Shown: positions 1 to 7,727 of the stretch, piece by piece | How the letters are laid out: each line of letters begins with the position of its first letter | Numbering within the stretch: position 1 is the stretch's first letter | Assembly (NCBI RefSeq): GCF_000615285.1 | Contig: NZ_BALU01000009.1 | Span: 1-64,000, forward strand | Direction of reading: 5' to 3' | DNA length: 64,000 nucleotides | Source of the DNA: Lactobacillus kitasatonis DSM 16761 = JCM 1039 | GTDB taxonomy: Bacteria > Bacillota > Bacilli > Lactobacillales > Lactobacillaceae | Made by a program: the position numbers and the translations under genes | Notes under the pieces: model-generated | What the model saw: the letters and a program-made list of their open reading frames with translations, nothing else | Databases searched by the model: none | Told to the model about the DNA's origin: nothing

Positions 1-32
1 GAATTTTTATTATTTATTTGGAGGAGTATGAT

Positions 33-260
33 ATGAAGAAACGTTTCAAATTAGCTGCTATTTTTGTGGCTGAAATGTTCGCAGTTGCCCCTGTTGTTGG
101 TATGGCAGAAACATCAACTACTGTTTCAGCTGATGCTGACATCATGCAACAATACACTTTTAATGACTCGGGTTTGGACTTTACTCCTACTTTAAAGGTT
201 TATATTGCTAAGGGTCACAAATTCACCACCAGTAAAGAAACTGTTTACAAGGCAAAATAA
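33..260 (+). CDS. Small secreted protein, unknown function
   Basis: Predicted 75-residue exported protein. Residues 1-33 form a signal peptide: MKKR, a hydrophobic core (LAAIFVAEMFAVAPVVG), and an Ala-rich region near SADA for signal peptidase I. The mature part is about 40 residues and ends TVYKAK, with no Cys pair and no anchor. The ATG at 33 is chosen over an in-frame ATG at 18 because GGAGGAG at 20-26 sits 6-7 bases before it. It is followed by its own terminator, so it is transcribed separately from the LytTR operon downstream. The N-terminal style resembles Lactobacillus S-layer-associated small proteins. Function is not recognisable. Confidence 0.6.
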   Translation: MKKRFKLAAIFVAEMFAVAPVVGMAETSTTVSADADIMQQYTFNDSGLDFTPTLKVYIAKGHKFTTSKETVYKAK

Positions 261-282
261 TTAGGATTAATTCCGAAAATAT

Positions 283-320
283 AAAGCTGTTAGATTTACC
301 GTGGTCTAGCAGCTTTTTTG
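283..320 (+). terminator. Rho-independent terminator after small secreted protein
   Basis: Stem AAAGCTGTTAGA / TCTAGCAGCTTT (12 pairs, one G-T) closing an 10-base loop, followed by a T run. It separates the first gene from the LytTR operon. Confidence 0.85.
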
Positions 321-331
321 ATGCAAAAAAT

Positions 332-399
332 ACCACTCACCGTTAAATTTAGACCATTCACCTGAATTTAATAATTTAACGAAAATAAGCAGGTATACT
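332..399 (+). promoter_or_regulatory. LytTR-box direct repeats and promoter of the LytTR operon
   Basis: Two copies of ACCAYTCACC (332-341 and 353-362) lie exactly 21 bases apart, i.e. two helical turns, just upstream of a good -10 (TATACT, 394-399). The expected -35 position (about 371-376) has no consensus match. Paired direct repeats spaced by about two turns in front of a weak -35 are the classic layout for LytTR-family activators, so this is most likely the autoregulatory site of the gene at 425. A further inverted repeat, GTTAAATT (342-349) and AATTTAAC (373-380), overlaps it. Protein binding is inferred. Confidence 0.65.
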
Positions 400-424
400 A
401 ATAATCAATCAAGGAGGGATGCAA

Positions 425-859
425 TTGAAAGTTAAATTGAATATCGATCCAAGTTTACCAGAAGAAAAAGCTGAATTTTGGTTAAAGAAAATGACTGCTA
501 GATTTGAACGGATTACTAAAGAGTTAAATTCGGAGCAGGATTTTCTTTGGTGCTATCGAGATGGGGATGCCTATGAAATTAATTTTTCTCAAATCTATGC
601 AATTCAAATAGAAAATGAAAAAACAATGATTTGTACTCAAAATCAAAAATATGTTTATAGAGGCAGATTGTATCAAGTACAAAGTGTTCTACCTAACGAT
701 TTTATAATGATTTCTAGAGGTGCTATTGTTAATTATCATTTTATTGATCATCTAGAAATTATAAATACAGGCAATATTGATGCGCTTTTGGAGAATGGAC
801 TAAGAGTACAAGTTTCTCGTAGAAGAATAAAGGATTTAAAAGAGAGGCTAGGATTATGA
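425..859 (+). CDS. LytTR family DNA-binding transcriptional regulator
   Basis: 144-residue regulator with a C-terminal LytTR DNA-binding domain (about residues 45-144: ...INFSQIYAIQIENEKT...FIMISRGAIVNYHFIDHL...GLRVQVSRRR) and no receiver domain, so it is not a phosphorylation-controlled response regulator. TTG at 425 is preferred because AGGAGGG (412-418) is six bases upstream; the ATG at 419 would touch the ribosome-binding site. Its stop overlaps the next ATG (ATGA). LytTR proteins of this short type are usually encoded with a membrane partner that restrains them (LytTR regulatory systems such as HdrRM and BrsRM in Streptococcus mutans), which fits the next gene. Confidence 0.85.
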   Translation: MKVKLNIDPSLPEEKAEFWLKKMTARFERITKELNSEQDFLWCYRDGDAYEINFSQIYAIQIENEKTMICTQNQKYVYRGRLYQVQSVLPNDFIMISRGAIVNYHFIDHLEIINTGNIDALLENGLRVQVSRRRIKDLKERLGL

Positions 860-1293
860 AAAATATTAAAGATCTTTTATATAACGGTCTGATTAGTGGA
901 CTGATTGGTATTGGTATCGGTACGATCTGGATAGCTATGAATTTCTTGTTTTCACTAAATGGTCAAAATCCTGCAACAGCGAAGATATATTTGACGACCT
1001 TTCTTTTTTGGACGATTATTTCTTTTCTCATTGGTATTTTCTTTTATCTAGCTAGCTGGATTTTTAATAGTGAAAAATGGTCATTGAAAAAACAAATTTT
1101 TATTAACTTCTTCGTCTGTTTTATTGCATGGTTCTTGTTAAACCTCCTAATTGATAATTTTAGTATTTCACTAAAGATGGTTATTAGAGTAACAGTTGAT
1201 TTTATTATTATGTACGCTATTGCATACAGTGGATATTTTTTACATTTATGGAACACTGTTAGACGAATAAATGCAAAGTTAAAGGAAAAATAG
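856..1293 (+). CDS. DUF3021 family membrane protein, likely partner/inhibitor of the LytTR regulator
   Basis: 145 residues with four predicted membrane helices (about residues 10-30, 45-66, 80-103, 108-130) and a short basic tail (RRINAKLKEK). It overlaps the LytTR gene by four bases, so the two are translationally coupled. The size, helix pattern and partner match DUF3021 proteins, which are repeatedly found after small LytTR regulators. By analogy with HdrM/BrsM it probably holds the regulator inactive at the membrane, but this is inference. No catalytic motif is visible. Confidence 0.75.
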   Translation: MKNIKDLLYNGLISGLIGIGIGTIWIAMNFLFSLNGQNPATAKIYLTTFLFWTIISFLIGIFFYLASWIFNSEKWSLKKQIFINFFVCFIAWFLLNLLIDNFSISLKMVIRVTVDFIIMYAIAYSGYFLHLWNTVRRINAKLKEK

Positions 1294-1329
1294 AATACCA
1301 TAATTAAAAAATGAAAGAGGTACCCTTGC

Positions 1330-2256
1330 ATGACTTTATTATCTGTAAATAATATTTCAAAAACATATCAAAAAGCACATAAAAAGGCAGTATCTGATGT
1401 TTCATTTAATGTTGATAGTGGTGATATTGTTGCCTTCTTAGGTCCTAATGGTGCAGGAAAAACTACAACATTAAAAATGATTCTTAATTTAGTTAGTCCT
1501 GATAAAGGAACGGTTGTATTCGACGGAAAAGATGTAACTCACAACAATCTCTTTTTATTGAAAAACACTGGCGTTTTATTAGAAGGATCTAGAAATATGT
1601 ATTGGGCCTTATCACCAATGGAAAATTTTGTTTATTGGGGTGGCCAACGTGGTTTAAGCAAGAAAGAGGCAGAAAAAAGAGGAGAAACTTTCCTCAAACA
1701 GTTTGGTCTGTTGGATAAGAAATATACCTCTATTACCAGATTGAGTAGAGGTATGCAGCAAGTTGTGGGAATTTGCTGTGCTATGATTGCCGAACCAAAG
1801 CTTTTAATTTTAGATGAGCCAACTTTAGGTTTGGATCTTAATGCTACTCAAATAATGATTAAGAGTCTGAATATGTTATCCGCCAATGGAGTAGGGATTC
1901 TAGTTACTACACATCAAATGGAATTTGCTCAAGAGATAGCTAATAAAATTTTATTAATCAATCATGGTAAACTTGTCTTTTCTAATAGTATAAAAGATAG
2001 TTTGAAGAAGCTGAATAAACAAGAAATTTTTGAAGTGCATTTCACCCAAGAACTTACCGCCTCAGAAAAAGAGGATATACTTGCAAGCTGTGAACTTACA
2101 AAGAAGACTGACGGAGTTTATCGTTTGGGTGTTAAACCGCAAGCATCTCTTTCACAAGTACTTAAACTATTGAGTGAATTACCAATAAGTAGTATACAAA
2201 CTGTGACTAGAGGATTAGATGAAATTTTTAAGTACTACACGGAGAAGGAAAAATGA
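1330..2256 (+). CDS. ABC transporter ATP-binding protein
   Basis: 308-residue ABC ATPase. Walker A GPNGAGKTT near residue 39, a signature LSRGMQQ near 138 (R replaces the second G of LSGGQ), and Walker B LLILDEPTLGLD near 157 are all visible, followed by an H-loop (TTHQM) and a C-terminal accessory domain of about 90 residues as in CcmA/DRI-type exporters. The permease starts within its stop codon (ATGA). It follows the LytTR-DUF3021 pair by 36 bases, suggesting one operon. Substrate unknown; drug, peptide or bacteriocin export or immunity is plausible. Confidence 0.88.
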   Translation: MTLLSVNNISKTYQKAHKKAVSDVSFNVDSGDIVAFLGPNGAGKTTTLKMILNLVSPDKGTVVFDGKDVTHNNLFLLKNTGVLLEGSRNMYWALSPMENFVYWGGQRGLSKKEAEKRGETFLKQFGLLDKKYTSITRLSRGMQQVVGICCAMIAEPKLLILDEPTLGLDLNATQIMIKSLNMLSANGVGILVTTHQMEFAQEIANKILLINHGKLVFSNSIKDSLKKLNKQEIFEVHFTQELTASEKEDILASCELTKKTDGVYRLGVKPQASLSQVLKLLSELPISSIQTVTRGLDEIFKYYTEKEK

Positions 2257-3016
2257 TAAGTTTTAAAGCTGAATTTTGGCGTCAATTCTATTTATATAAG
2301 AGATACCTCTTCAATTATATTTCAGAATTTTTCTTATTAATTTTAATGTTTATGGCTATTTTTTGGGGCGGTAGCTTGTAGGAGGTGGCGTTTTAGGAAA
2401 ATCATTGAATGCCCTAGTAGTTGGATATGTTTTGTGGAGTTTAATTGAAAACACTATTAGCCAAATGGGATCAACAGTGATGAATAATGCCAAAAGTGGT
2501 ATTTTAGAACAACAATATCTTATGCCAATTTCTTCTAGAAGATTATTTTTAAATAAAAGTATTGCAAATATTGTTGTGGCATTCGTCCAAGCAATTTTAA
2601 TTCTGATAGCAGTAATGGCAATTTCTGATCACTGGATTAGTTTTCCAGTAATAATGATTGTTCCATTTATATTAGCTTTACTAACTACAGTGGGATTAGG
2701 CTATTTAATTGTTAGCTTAGTTTTACGTTTTAAAAGAATTGGCAGTACCTTAGTGATTTTTCAATATATTTACTTAGGTATACTACTAGTTAATTTTGAA
2801 AACTGCTCCAATCTTACAAAATGCTTATCTTGTTTATTGCCAATTTGTCCAATGGTTAGTTGGATGAGATTAGCAGTTAACAATCGACCATACAATTTAG
2901 CGTTTTATTTAAGCGAATCTATCTTTAATACCGTATTATGGTTGATTATTGGATTGCTAGTATTTAATTTAGCTGATAAATATGTAAAGAAAAATGGGAC
3001 TTTATCTTTTTATTGA
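2253..3016 (+). CDS. ABC-2 type permease, interrupted by one frameshift
   Basis: Begins MISFKAEFWRQFYLYKRYL at the ATG overlapping the ATPase stop, and reads to a TAG at 2379-2381 after FWGGSL. The other frame resumes VGGGVLGKSLNALVVGYVLW and runs to 3016. Adding one G at about 2378 (TTG GTA) joins the two into a 254-residue protein with about six membrane helices, typical of ABC-2 exporter subunits. The lesion is the same type (one base missing in a doublet) as in essential genes in this window, so a consensus error is likely; if real, the exporter is dead. Confidence 0.75.
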
Positions 3017-3259
3017 TTTTAGTTGCTAATAAATTCATTCATCCCTGAAAAGTGATTCTTGCCCACAAAAATTCCAAGGAATAACTTCTACTTATGCATT
3101 GTTCTGTGGTAGGAACGCTGTAAAGTTTGTGGCTGCAGCTTGGGTAAATAATAACGATCTTCATGTTTAAAAATAGGGCAAAAATTGCTCTATTTTTAGC
3201 TCCCATTAGAATTTTCCGTGGCATAATTGACGTATAAATTTGAAAGGGAGATATAAAAA

Positions 3260-3526
3260 ATGAAGAAAAAAGTTTTATCATTTATTGCCGCTTTTTTAGT
3301 TGTTTTAGGTTTGGCTAGCGTTCATGCAAACACAGCAAATGCTGCTAGTTAGGGTGCTACCAAACTTTTCACCACACCTAAGAATACGCGTGGTGTTTGG
3401 TAACACAAAGAAGCTGGTAAAGTTATTAGAAATAAAATTACTGCACATACTATTAACGGCCTCAAGGTTTATAAGGTATTAAGGGGTAAAGAAGCAGATA
3501 AGTGGGATAAAAGGATAAGAAATTAG
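3260..3526 (+). pseudogene. Decayed small secreted protein with two in-frame stops
   Basis: Starts ATG after AAGGGAG with a clear signal peptide (MKKKVLSFIAAFLVVLGLAS... ending ANAAS). It then hits TAG at 3350-3352 and TAA at 3401-3403, both in frame, and continues open to TAG at 3524-3526. Reading through gives about 88 residues whose mature part includes GLKVYKVLRGKEADKWDKR. Only substitutions are needed to repair it, so this is genuine decay. It resembles the protein at 33-260 in size and export signal, with a faint shared LKVY stretch. The rest of 3017-3259 shows nothing convincing. Confidence 0.6.
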
Positions 3527-3561
3527 CCAAATAATTTAATTCAGAAAAGATAATAATTTTA

Positions 3562-3738
3562 TTGACGGAAAAGGGCTAAACGCGTATAATACAACTAGTT
3601 GAGAACAAGAAGAAGCTCCCGCTTCTCGCCTAAGTTAAATTAACCTCTGGGCTGATCGATATTTTCTGTTGATTAAAGGCGGGTGATACTTATCCCGCCC
3701 TTTTTCTTGTCCTCGAAATTAACACGGAGGTGAACAGT
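3562..3738 (+). promoter_or_regulatory. infC-rpmI-rplT promoter and L20-type structured leader
   Basis: TTGACG (3562-3567), 17-base spacer, perfect TATAAT (3585-3590). The leader of roughly 140 bases contains a small hairpin (AGAAGC / GCTTCT, 3611-3626) and then a terminator-like hairpin AAGGCGGG / CCCGCC followed by TTTTTC (about 3676-3709), placed before the infC ribosome-binding site GGAGGTG (3726-3732). Firmicute infC operons are autoregulated by ribosomal protein L20 through premature termination in such a leader (L20 leader class), so I assign that role; the exact binding structure is not verified. Confidence 0.7.
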
Positions 3739-3739
3739 T

Positions 3740-4266
3740 ATACCAAAAAGTTTAATCTTAAACGATAAAATTCGCGCACGCGAAGTTCGTTTAATTGATG
3801 AGGATGGTAAGCAAGTTGGCGTCATGAACAAGATGGAAGCTTACGTCGCGCAAGCGATGCTGGTCTTGACCTTGTTTTGATTTCACCAAATGCCAAGCCA
3901 CCTGTAGCACGTATCATGGACTACGGTAAGTACCGCTTCGAACAACAAAAGAAGCTTAAGGAATCCCGTAAGAAGTCCAAGACAGTTAGTGTCAAAGAAA
4001 TTCGCTTGAGTCCAACAATTGAAGGCAATGACTTCGAAACGAAGTTGAAGCACGTTCGTAAGTTTGTTTCTAAAGAAGGAGCTAAGGTTCGTGTATCAAT
4101 CCGCTTTAGAGGTCGTGCCATCACTCATAAGGAATTAGGTCAACAAGTACTTGAGAAGATGGCTGAATCAACTTCCGATATTGCTAATGTAATTAGCAAG
4201 CCTAAGATGGAAGGTCGTTCAATGTTCTTAATGCTCGCACCTAAGAGTGAAAAGGACAAAAAATAA
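3740..4266 (+). CDS. infC: Translation initiation factor IF-3 (AUA start; one-base frameshift)
   Basis: IF-3 binds the 30S subunit, proofreads initiator tRNA and prevents premature 50S joining. The reading starts at ATA (3740-3742), [22 protein letters not shown]..., seven bases after GGAGGTG; rare AUU/AUA/AUC starts are a family hallmark that lets IF-3 repress its own mRNA. The N-terminal frame breaks at 3841-3842 (GAAGCTTACGTCGC); adding one T gives [41 protein letters not shown] and a 175-residue protein of normal length. The C-domain ([18 protein letters not shown]...) is intact. Because infC is essential, the gap is very likely a sequence error. Confidence 0.92.
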
Positions 4267-4294
4267 AAAGTAGTTAATTGGAGGAAATAGAAAT

Positions 4295-4495
4295 ATGCCA
4301 AAGATGAAAACACACCGCGCTTCTGCTAAGCGTTTTAAGAGAACTGCAAATGGTGGTTTAAAGCGTCACCACGCATTTACTGGCCACCGTTTCCACGGTA
4401 AGACTAAGAAGCAACGTCGCCACTTGAGAAAAGCTGCTATGGTTTCAAGCAGTGATATGAAGCGTATCAAGCAAATGGTTGCTCAAATGCACTAA
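4295..4495 (+). CDS. rpmI: 50S ribosomal protein bL35
   Basis: 66-residue, strongly basic protein beginning [17 protein letters not shown] with the conserved L35 core ([22 protein letters not shown]) and normal length. GGAGG lies eight bases before the ATG. It sits 28 bases after infC and 40 bases before rplT in the standard Firmicute order, and is expected to be co-transcribed and L20-controlled with them. Confidence 0.97.
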   Translation: MPKMKTHRASAKRFKRTANGGLKRHHAFTGHRFHGKTKKQRRHLRKAAMVSSSDMKRIKQMVAQMH

Positions 4496-4535
4496 TTATT
4501 TGTTCTTGAAAAGACTATAGTAGGAGGAAATTTAA

Positions 4536-4892
4536 ATGCCAAGAGTTAAAGGTGGAATTGTAACACGTAAACGTCGTAAGAAGGTCATGAAGCTTGCCAA
4601 GGGTTACCGTGGCGCAAAGCACATGCAATTTAAGGCTGCAAGCACTCAATTATTCGTTTCATACAAGTACGCATTCCGCGACCGTAGAAGACGTAAGAGT
4701 GAATTCAGAAAGTTATGGATTGCTCGTATCAACGCAGCTGCAAGACAAAACGACATCTCATATTCTAAGTTAATGCACGGCTTGAAGTTAGCTGGTGTTG
4801 ACATGAACCGTAAGATGTTAGCTGATATTGCTTACAACGATTCAAAGACTTTTGCACAATTAGCAGAAACTGCTAAGAAGGCATTGAACTAA
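4536..4892 (+). CDS. rplT: 50S ribosomal protein bL20
   Basis: 118 residues, family-typical length, starting [29 protein letters not shown], with the basic extended N-terminus that threads into 23S rRNA and the globular C-terminal domain (residues about 60-118). L20 is an early assembly protein and the usual autogenous repressor of this operon, probably through the leader at 3591-3738. AGGAGG precedes the ATG. It is the last gene before a strong terminator. Confidence 0.97.
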   Translation: MPRVKGGIVTRKRRKKVMKLAKGYRGAKHMQFKAASTQLFVSYKYAFRDRRRRKSEFRKLWIARINAAARQNDISYSKLMHGLKLAGVDMNRKMLADIAYNDSKTFAQLAETAKKALN

Positions 4893-4900
4893 TTAGTTCA

Positions 4901-4943
4901 AAAATAGAGGCCAGGAAAATTATTCCTGACCTCTATTTTTTTA
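4901..4943. terminator. Bidirectional terminator between rplT and add
   Basis: Long stem AAAATAGAGGCCAGGAA / TTCCTGACCTCTATTTT with one C-A mismatch, flanked by A and T runs, so it can end both the infC operon (+) and the convergent adenosine deaminase gene (-). Confidence 0.9.
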
Positions 4944-5945
4944 CTATTTTTGAATTAAAGCTCTTAACCTGATTTTTTCATCTGGTGTTGTAAATGCCGC
5001 ATCAACTGCATTTAGATAAAGCGTCGTTTCTTCTGCTGGCGTTAAATTGGTTTGTTGCTCGAGTAACTTATATTCATGCGGTAAATTAGTATTTGAAACC
5101 GTCATATCGTCAGAATTCAGGGTAACTTTCATCCCTTTATGCAGCAATTTTTTAATCGGATAAGAATCAATCTGATCGAATGCTTTAGTGTTCATGTTGG
5201 AAGTAGCACAGCATTCAAGCACGATCTGCTTTTTAATTAATTCCTGCGTTAACTCTGGGGCCTCAGTGCAACGAATGCCGTGACCAATTCTTTTGGCACC
5301 CATGGCCAGGGCTTGGCGAATAGAATCGGGACCGTCTGCTTCACCAGCATGGATCGTGTAGGGCACGCCAAGTTTTTGTGCCTCATCGAAGAAAGATTTA
5401 TATTTGATATTAGGGATCGGACCTTCGGCACCAGCTAGATCGATACCTACCACGCCTTTACCTAAAAACTTTTTGGCGAGTTTGACTGTTTCCATATTTT
5501 CTTTTTGATTATCAGCAAATCTCATCAAACAAAGAATTAACCCAGCGTGTAATTCGGGCAAGTTCCGTTCTTCTTTTTGATCAGCCAAAAATTTATTTAA
5601 CCCAGCAATTGCGGCTTTAATTGCGTCTTCTTGGGTTAATCCTTTTTTCGTATGAAGTTGCGGCGCAAAACGAATTTCTGCATAGACCAACCCTTGCTCT
5701 TTTAATTCAGTCAGTAAATCATAAACAATCGTTTCAAGATCGTGCCTTGTCTGCATTAGTTTGTTAGGTATGGCAAACTTCTCTAAAAATTGTTCCAAAC
5801 TTTTGCAGCTGGAGTCAACAGATAGCTCTTGACGTAATTCTTGATCAGTAGGAATGGGTATATCATGTTCTCGCATCAATTTTTTAACTGTAGCAACAGG
5901 TACTGAGCCATCTAGGTGAAGGTGCAAATCGATAAACTTTCTCAT
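4944..5945 (-). CDS. add: Adenosine deaminase
   Basis: 333 residues, usual length for the metal-dependent ADA family. It converts adenosine or deoxyadenosine to inosine forms in purine salvage. Visible zinc ligands and active-site motifs: HLHLDGS at residues 8-14, HAGE near 199, GHGIRC near 223 and the SDD pair (LNSDDM) near 280. It is a single gene transcribed toward the infC operon, with the divergent yqeG upstream. The 145-base divergent gap (5946-6090) is AT rich; I could not fix promoters with confidence. Adenosine rather than adenine as substrate is assumed from overall similarity. Confidence 0.9.
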   Translation of the reverse strand: MRKFIDLHLHLDGSVPVATVKKLMREHDIPIPTDQELRQELSVDSSCKSLEQFLEKFAIPNKLMQTRHDLETIVYDLLTELKEQGLVYAEIRFAPQLHTKKGLTQEDAIKAAIAGLNKFLADQKEERNLPELHAGLILCLMRFADNQKENMETVKLAKKFLGKGVVGIDLAGAEGPIPNIKYKSFFDEAQKLGVPYTIHAGEADGPDSIRQALAMGAKRIGHGIRCTEAPELTQELIKKQIVLECCATSNMNTKAFDQIDSYPIKKLLHKGMKVTLNSDDMTVSNTNLPHEYKLLEQQTNLTPAEETTLYLNAVDAAFTTPDEKIRLRALIQK

Positions 5946-6090
5946 TTTTCTCCCTTTCTGATTTTTTGATGAAAATAAAATAGGTTAAATTGTTTAGTAT
6001 TGTATCACTTTTTGCTAAGAATGAAACAAAAGTTTCTAATACAAACGCATTTTTGATATCATAGAGAGTGATAAAAAATGGAGAGTTTAT

Positions 6091-6615
6091 ATGTTATTTA
6101 GACCAAAATATACAATAAATACTATTTATAATCTGGACCCCCAGAAATTGAATGAGATGGGAATAAAAGCAGTTTTTTCAGACCTAGATAACACGCTTCT
6201 TGCTTGGAATAAGTTTGAAACTGCCAAAGAGATGGACAAATTAAACAAGCAATTGGCCAAGGCTAACATTAAGCTGGTCGTAATTTCGAATAATAATGCT
6301 CAACGTGTAGGGAAAGTGCTCAATCCTTACCACATTGATTTTGTTTCTGCGGCACGCAAGCCATTGCCGTTTGCAATAACACGTAAACGCGAAGAAATGC
6401 ATTTGCAAAAGGATCAAGTAATGATGGTGGGTGATCAGCTGATAACCGATATGCAAGCCGGAAATTTGGCTGGAGTTGAGACGGTATTGGTTAAGCCACT
6501 GGTTGAAACAGATAAGTGGAACACCAGAATTAATCGATTCTTTGAAAAGATCATCTTTTTCTTTCTTGGTTTATCGCATCGAGTAACATTTAAGGAGACT
6601 TTGCAAAATGGATGA
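6091..6615 (+). CDS. yqeG: YqeG family HAD IIIA-type phosphatase
   Basis: 174-residue HAD hydrolase. The nucleophile motif is FSDLDNTLL (DxD near residues 32-34), with VISNNN (motif II), a Lys (RKPLPFA) and MVGDQLITDM (motif IV). GGAGAG precedes the ATG. Its end overlaps the start of yqeH by eight bases. In Bacilli this gene opens the conserved yqeG-yqeH-nadD-yqeK-rsfS cluster; the physiological substrate is not known. Confidence 0.9.
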   Translation: MLFRPKYTINTIYNLDPQKLNEMGIKAVFSDLDNTLLAWNKFETAKEMDKLNKQLAKANIKLVVISNNNAQRVGKVLNPYHIDFVSAARKPLPFAITRKREEMHLQKDQVMMVGDQLITDMQAGNLAGVETVLVKPLVETDKWNTRINRFFEKIIFFFLGLSHRVTFKETLQNG

Positions 6616-7717
6616 GGATATTATTTGTATTGGTTGTGGGGCAGTGCTCCAATCCGATGATCCTAAAAAAGCGGGCTACTTGCCTAAGAGCGCACTAGAC
6701 AAAGCAAGAAATGAAGAAAACGCAGAAGTTTACTGCCAACGTTGCTTCAGATTGCGTCACTACAATGAGATCATGCCAGTCGATTTAAACAACGATGATT
6801 TCTTGGCATTGCTTAACTCACTTTCTGAAAAGAAGGCTTTGATTGTTAACGTTGTTGACTTGTTCGACTTCTCAAACTCACTTTTGTCATCACTAAAGCG
6901 TTTTGTCGGCAATAACGATTTTATTTTAGTCGGTAACAAGTTTGATCTTTTCCCTAAGAATTCTAGACAAAGCAAAATCAAAGATTGGATGAGACAAGAA
7001 GCTAACCGCATGGGTCTTTATCCTAAAGAAATTTTCTTGGTTTCTGCTAAGAGAAAGGTCAATCTTGAAAGTTTGATTGCTTACATTAATAAACAATCAC
7101 AAGATAAAGACGTTTATTTTGTAGGAACTACCAATGTTGGTAAGTCTACTTTGATCAACGCTATCATTGACATGATGGGTGATATTCAAGATTTGATTAC
7201 CACTTCACGTTTTCCTGGCACTACTTTAGATCGAATCGAAATTCCACTTGAAAATGGTCACTTTTTGATCGACACACCAGGGATTATGACTGATAATCAA
7301 TTGGCTACTCACTTAAATGCTAAGGACTTGGAATTAATCTCACCAAAGAAGCCGCTCAAGCCAGCTACTTACCAGCTTATGCCTGGTAACACCTTATTCT
7401 TAGCCGGACTTGGACGAATCGATTATTTAAAAGGCGAGTCAACTAGTTTTACTGTTTATGTAGCGCGCGATATGTACGTTCACCGCACTAAGACGGCCAA
7501 CGCTGATGCCTTTTATGAAAAGCATGTTGGTGAATTGCTTGCTCCACCTGCTAAGGATGATAAGTTGCCTGCACTTAAGGGTCAGGAATATCGAACTGAA
7601 TACAAGAGTGATCTTTTATTTGGTGGGATCGGTTTTGTGACCGTTCCAGAGGGATGCGTTGTTAAGACTTACACGCCAGATGGTATTGGTTTAGGAATTC
7701 GTCGTGCATTGATTTAG
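6608..7717 (+). CDS. yqeH: Ribosome biogenesis GTPase YqeH
   Basis: 369-residue circularly permuted GTPase needed for 30S assembly. An N-terminal zinc finger (C-x2-C at about residues 7-10 and CQRC near 43-46) is followed by permuted G motifs: G4 GNKFDLF, G5 VSAKR, then G1 GTTNVGKSTLIN and G3 DTPG, and a C-terminal RNA-binding region. It overlaps yqeG and is 10 bases before nadD. The small RNA-binding gene yhbY/yqeI that Bacillus carries in this cluster is not present between yqeH and nadD. Confidence 0.94.
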   Translation: MDEDIICIGCGAVLQSDDPKKAGYLPKSALDKARNEENAEVYCQRCFRLRHYNEIMPVDLNNDDFLALLNSLSEKKALIVNVVDLFDFSNSLLSSLKRFVGNNDFILVGNKFDLFPKNSRQSKIKDWMRQEANRMGLYPKEIFLVSAKRKVNLESLIAYINKQSQDKDVYFVGTTNVGKSTLINAIIDMMGDIQDLITTSRFPGTTLDRIEIPLENGHFLIDTPGIMTDNQLATHLNAKDLELISPKKPLKPATYQLMPGNTLFLAGLGRIDYLKGESTSFTVYVARDMYVHRTKTANADAFYEKHVGELLAPPAKDDKLPALKGQEYRTEYKSDLLFGGIGFVTVPEGCVVKTYTPDGIGLGIRRALI

Positions 7718-7727
7718 AGGTTTTCGT

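Noticed and set aside
1044-1331. Minus-strand frame opposite the DUF3021 gene
   Set aside because: Composition reflects hydrophobic helices read in antisense; no ribosome-binding site and it overlaps a well-supported gene.
2253-3016. ABC permease scored as a definite pseudogene
   Set aside because: The single missing G is the same error type found in essential genes, so true inactivation is not shown.
3039-3281. Minus-strand frame between the ABC permease and the infC leader
   Set aside because: It lies over the start of the decayed secreted protein, lacks a start signal and shows no recognisable protein pattern.
3877-4266. IF-3 starting at 3877 as a short separate gene
   Set aside because: The start would lie inside the protein without a ribosome-binding site; the N-terminal domain is present upstream in another frame.
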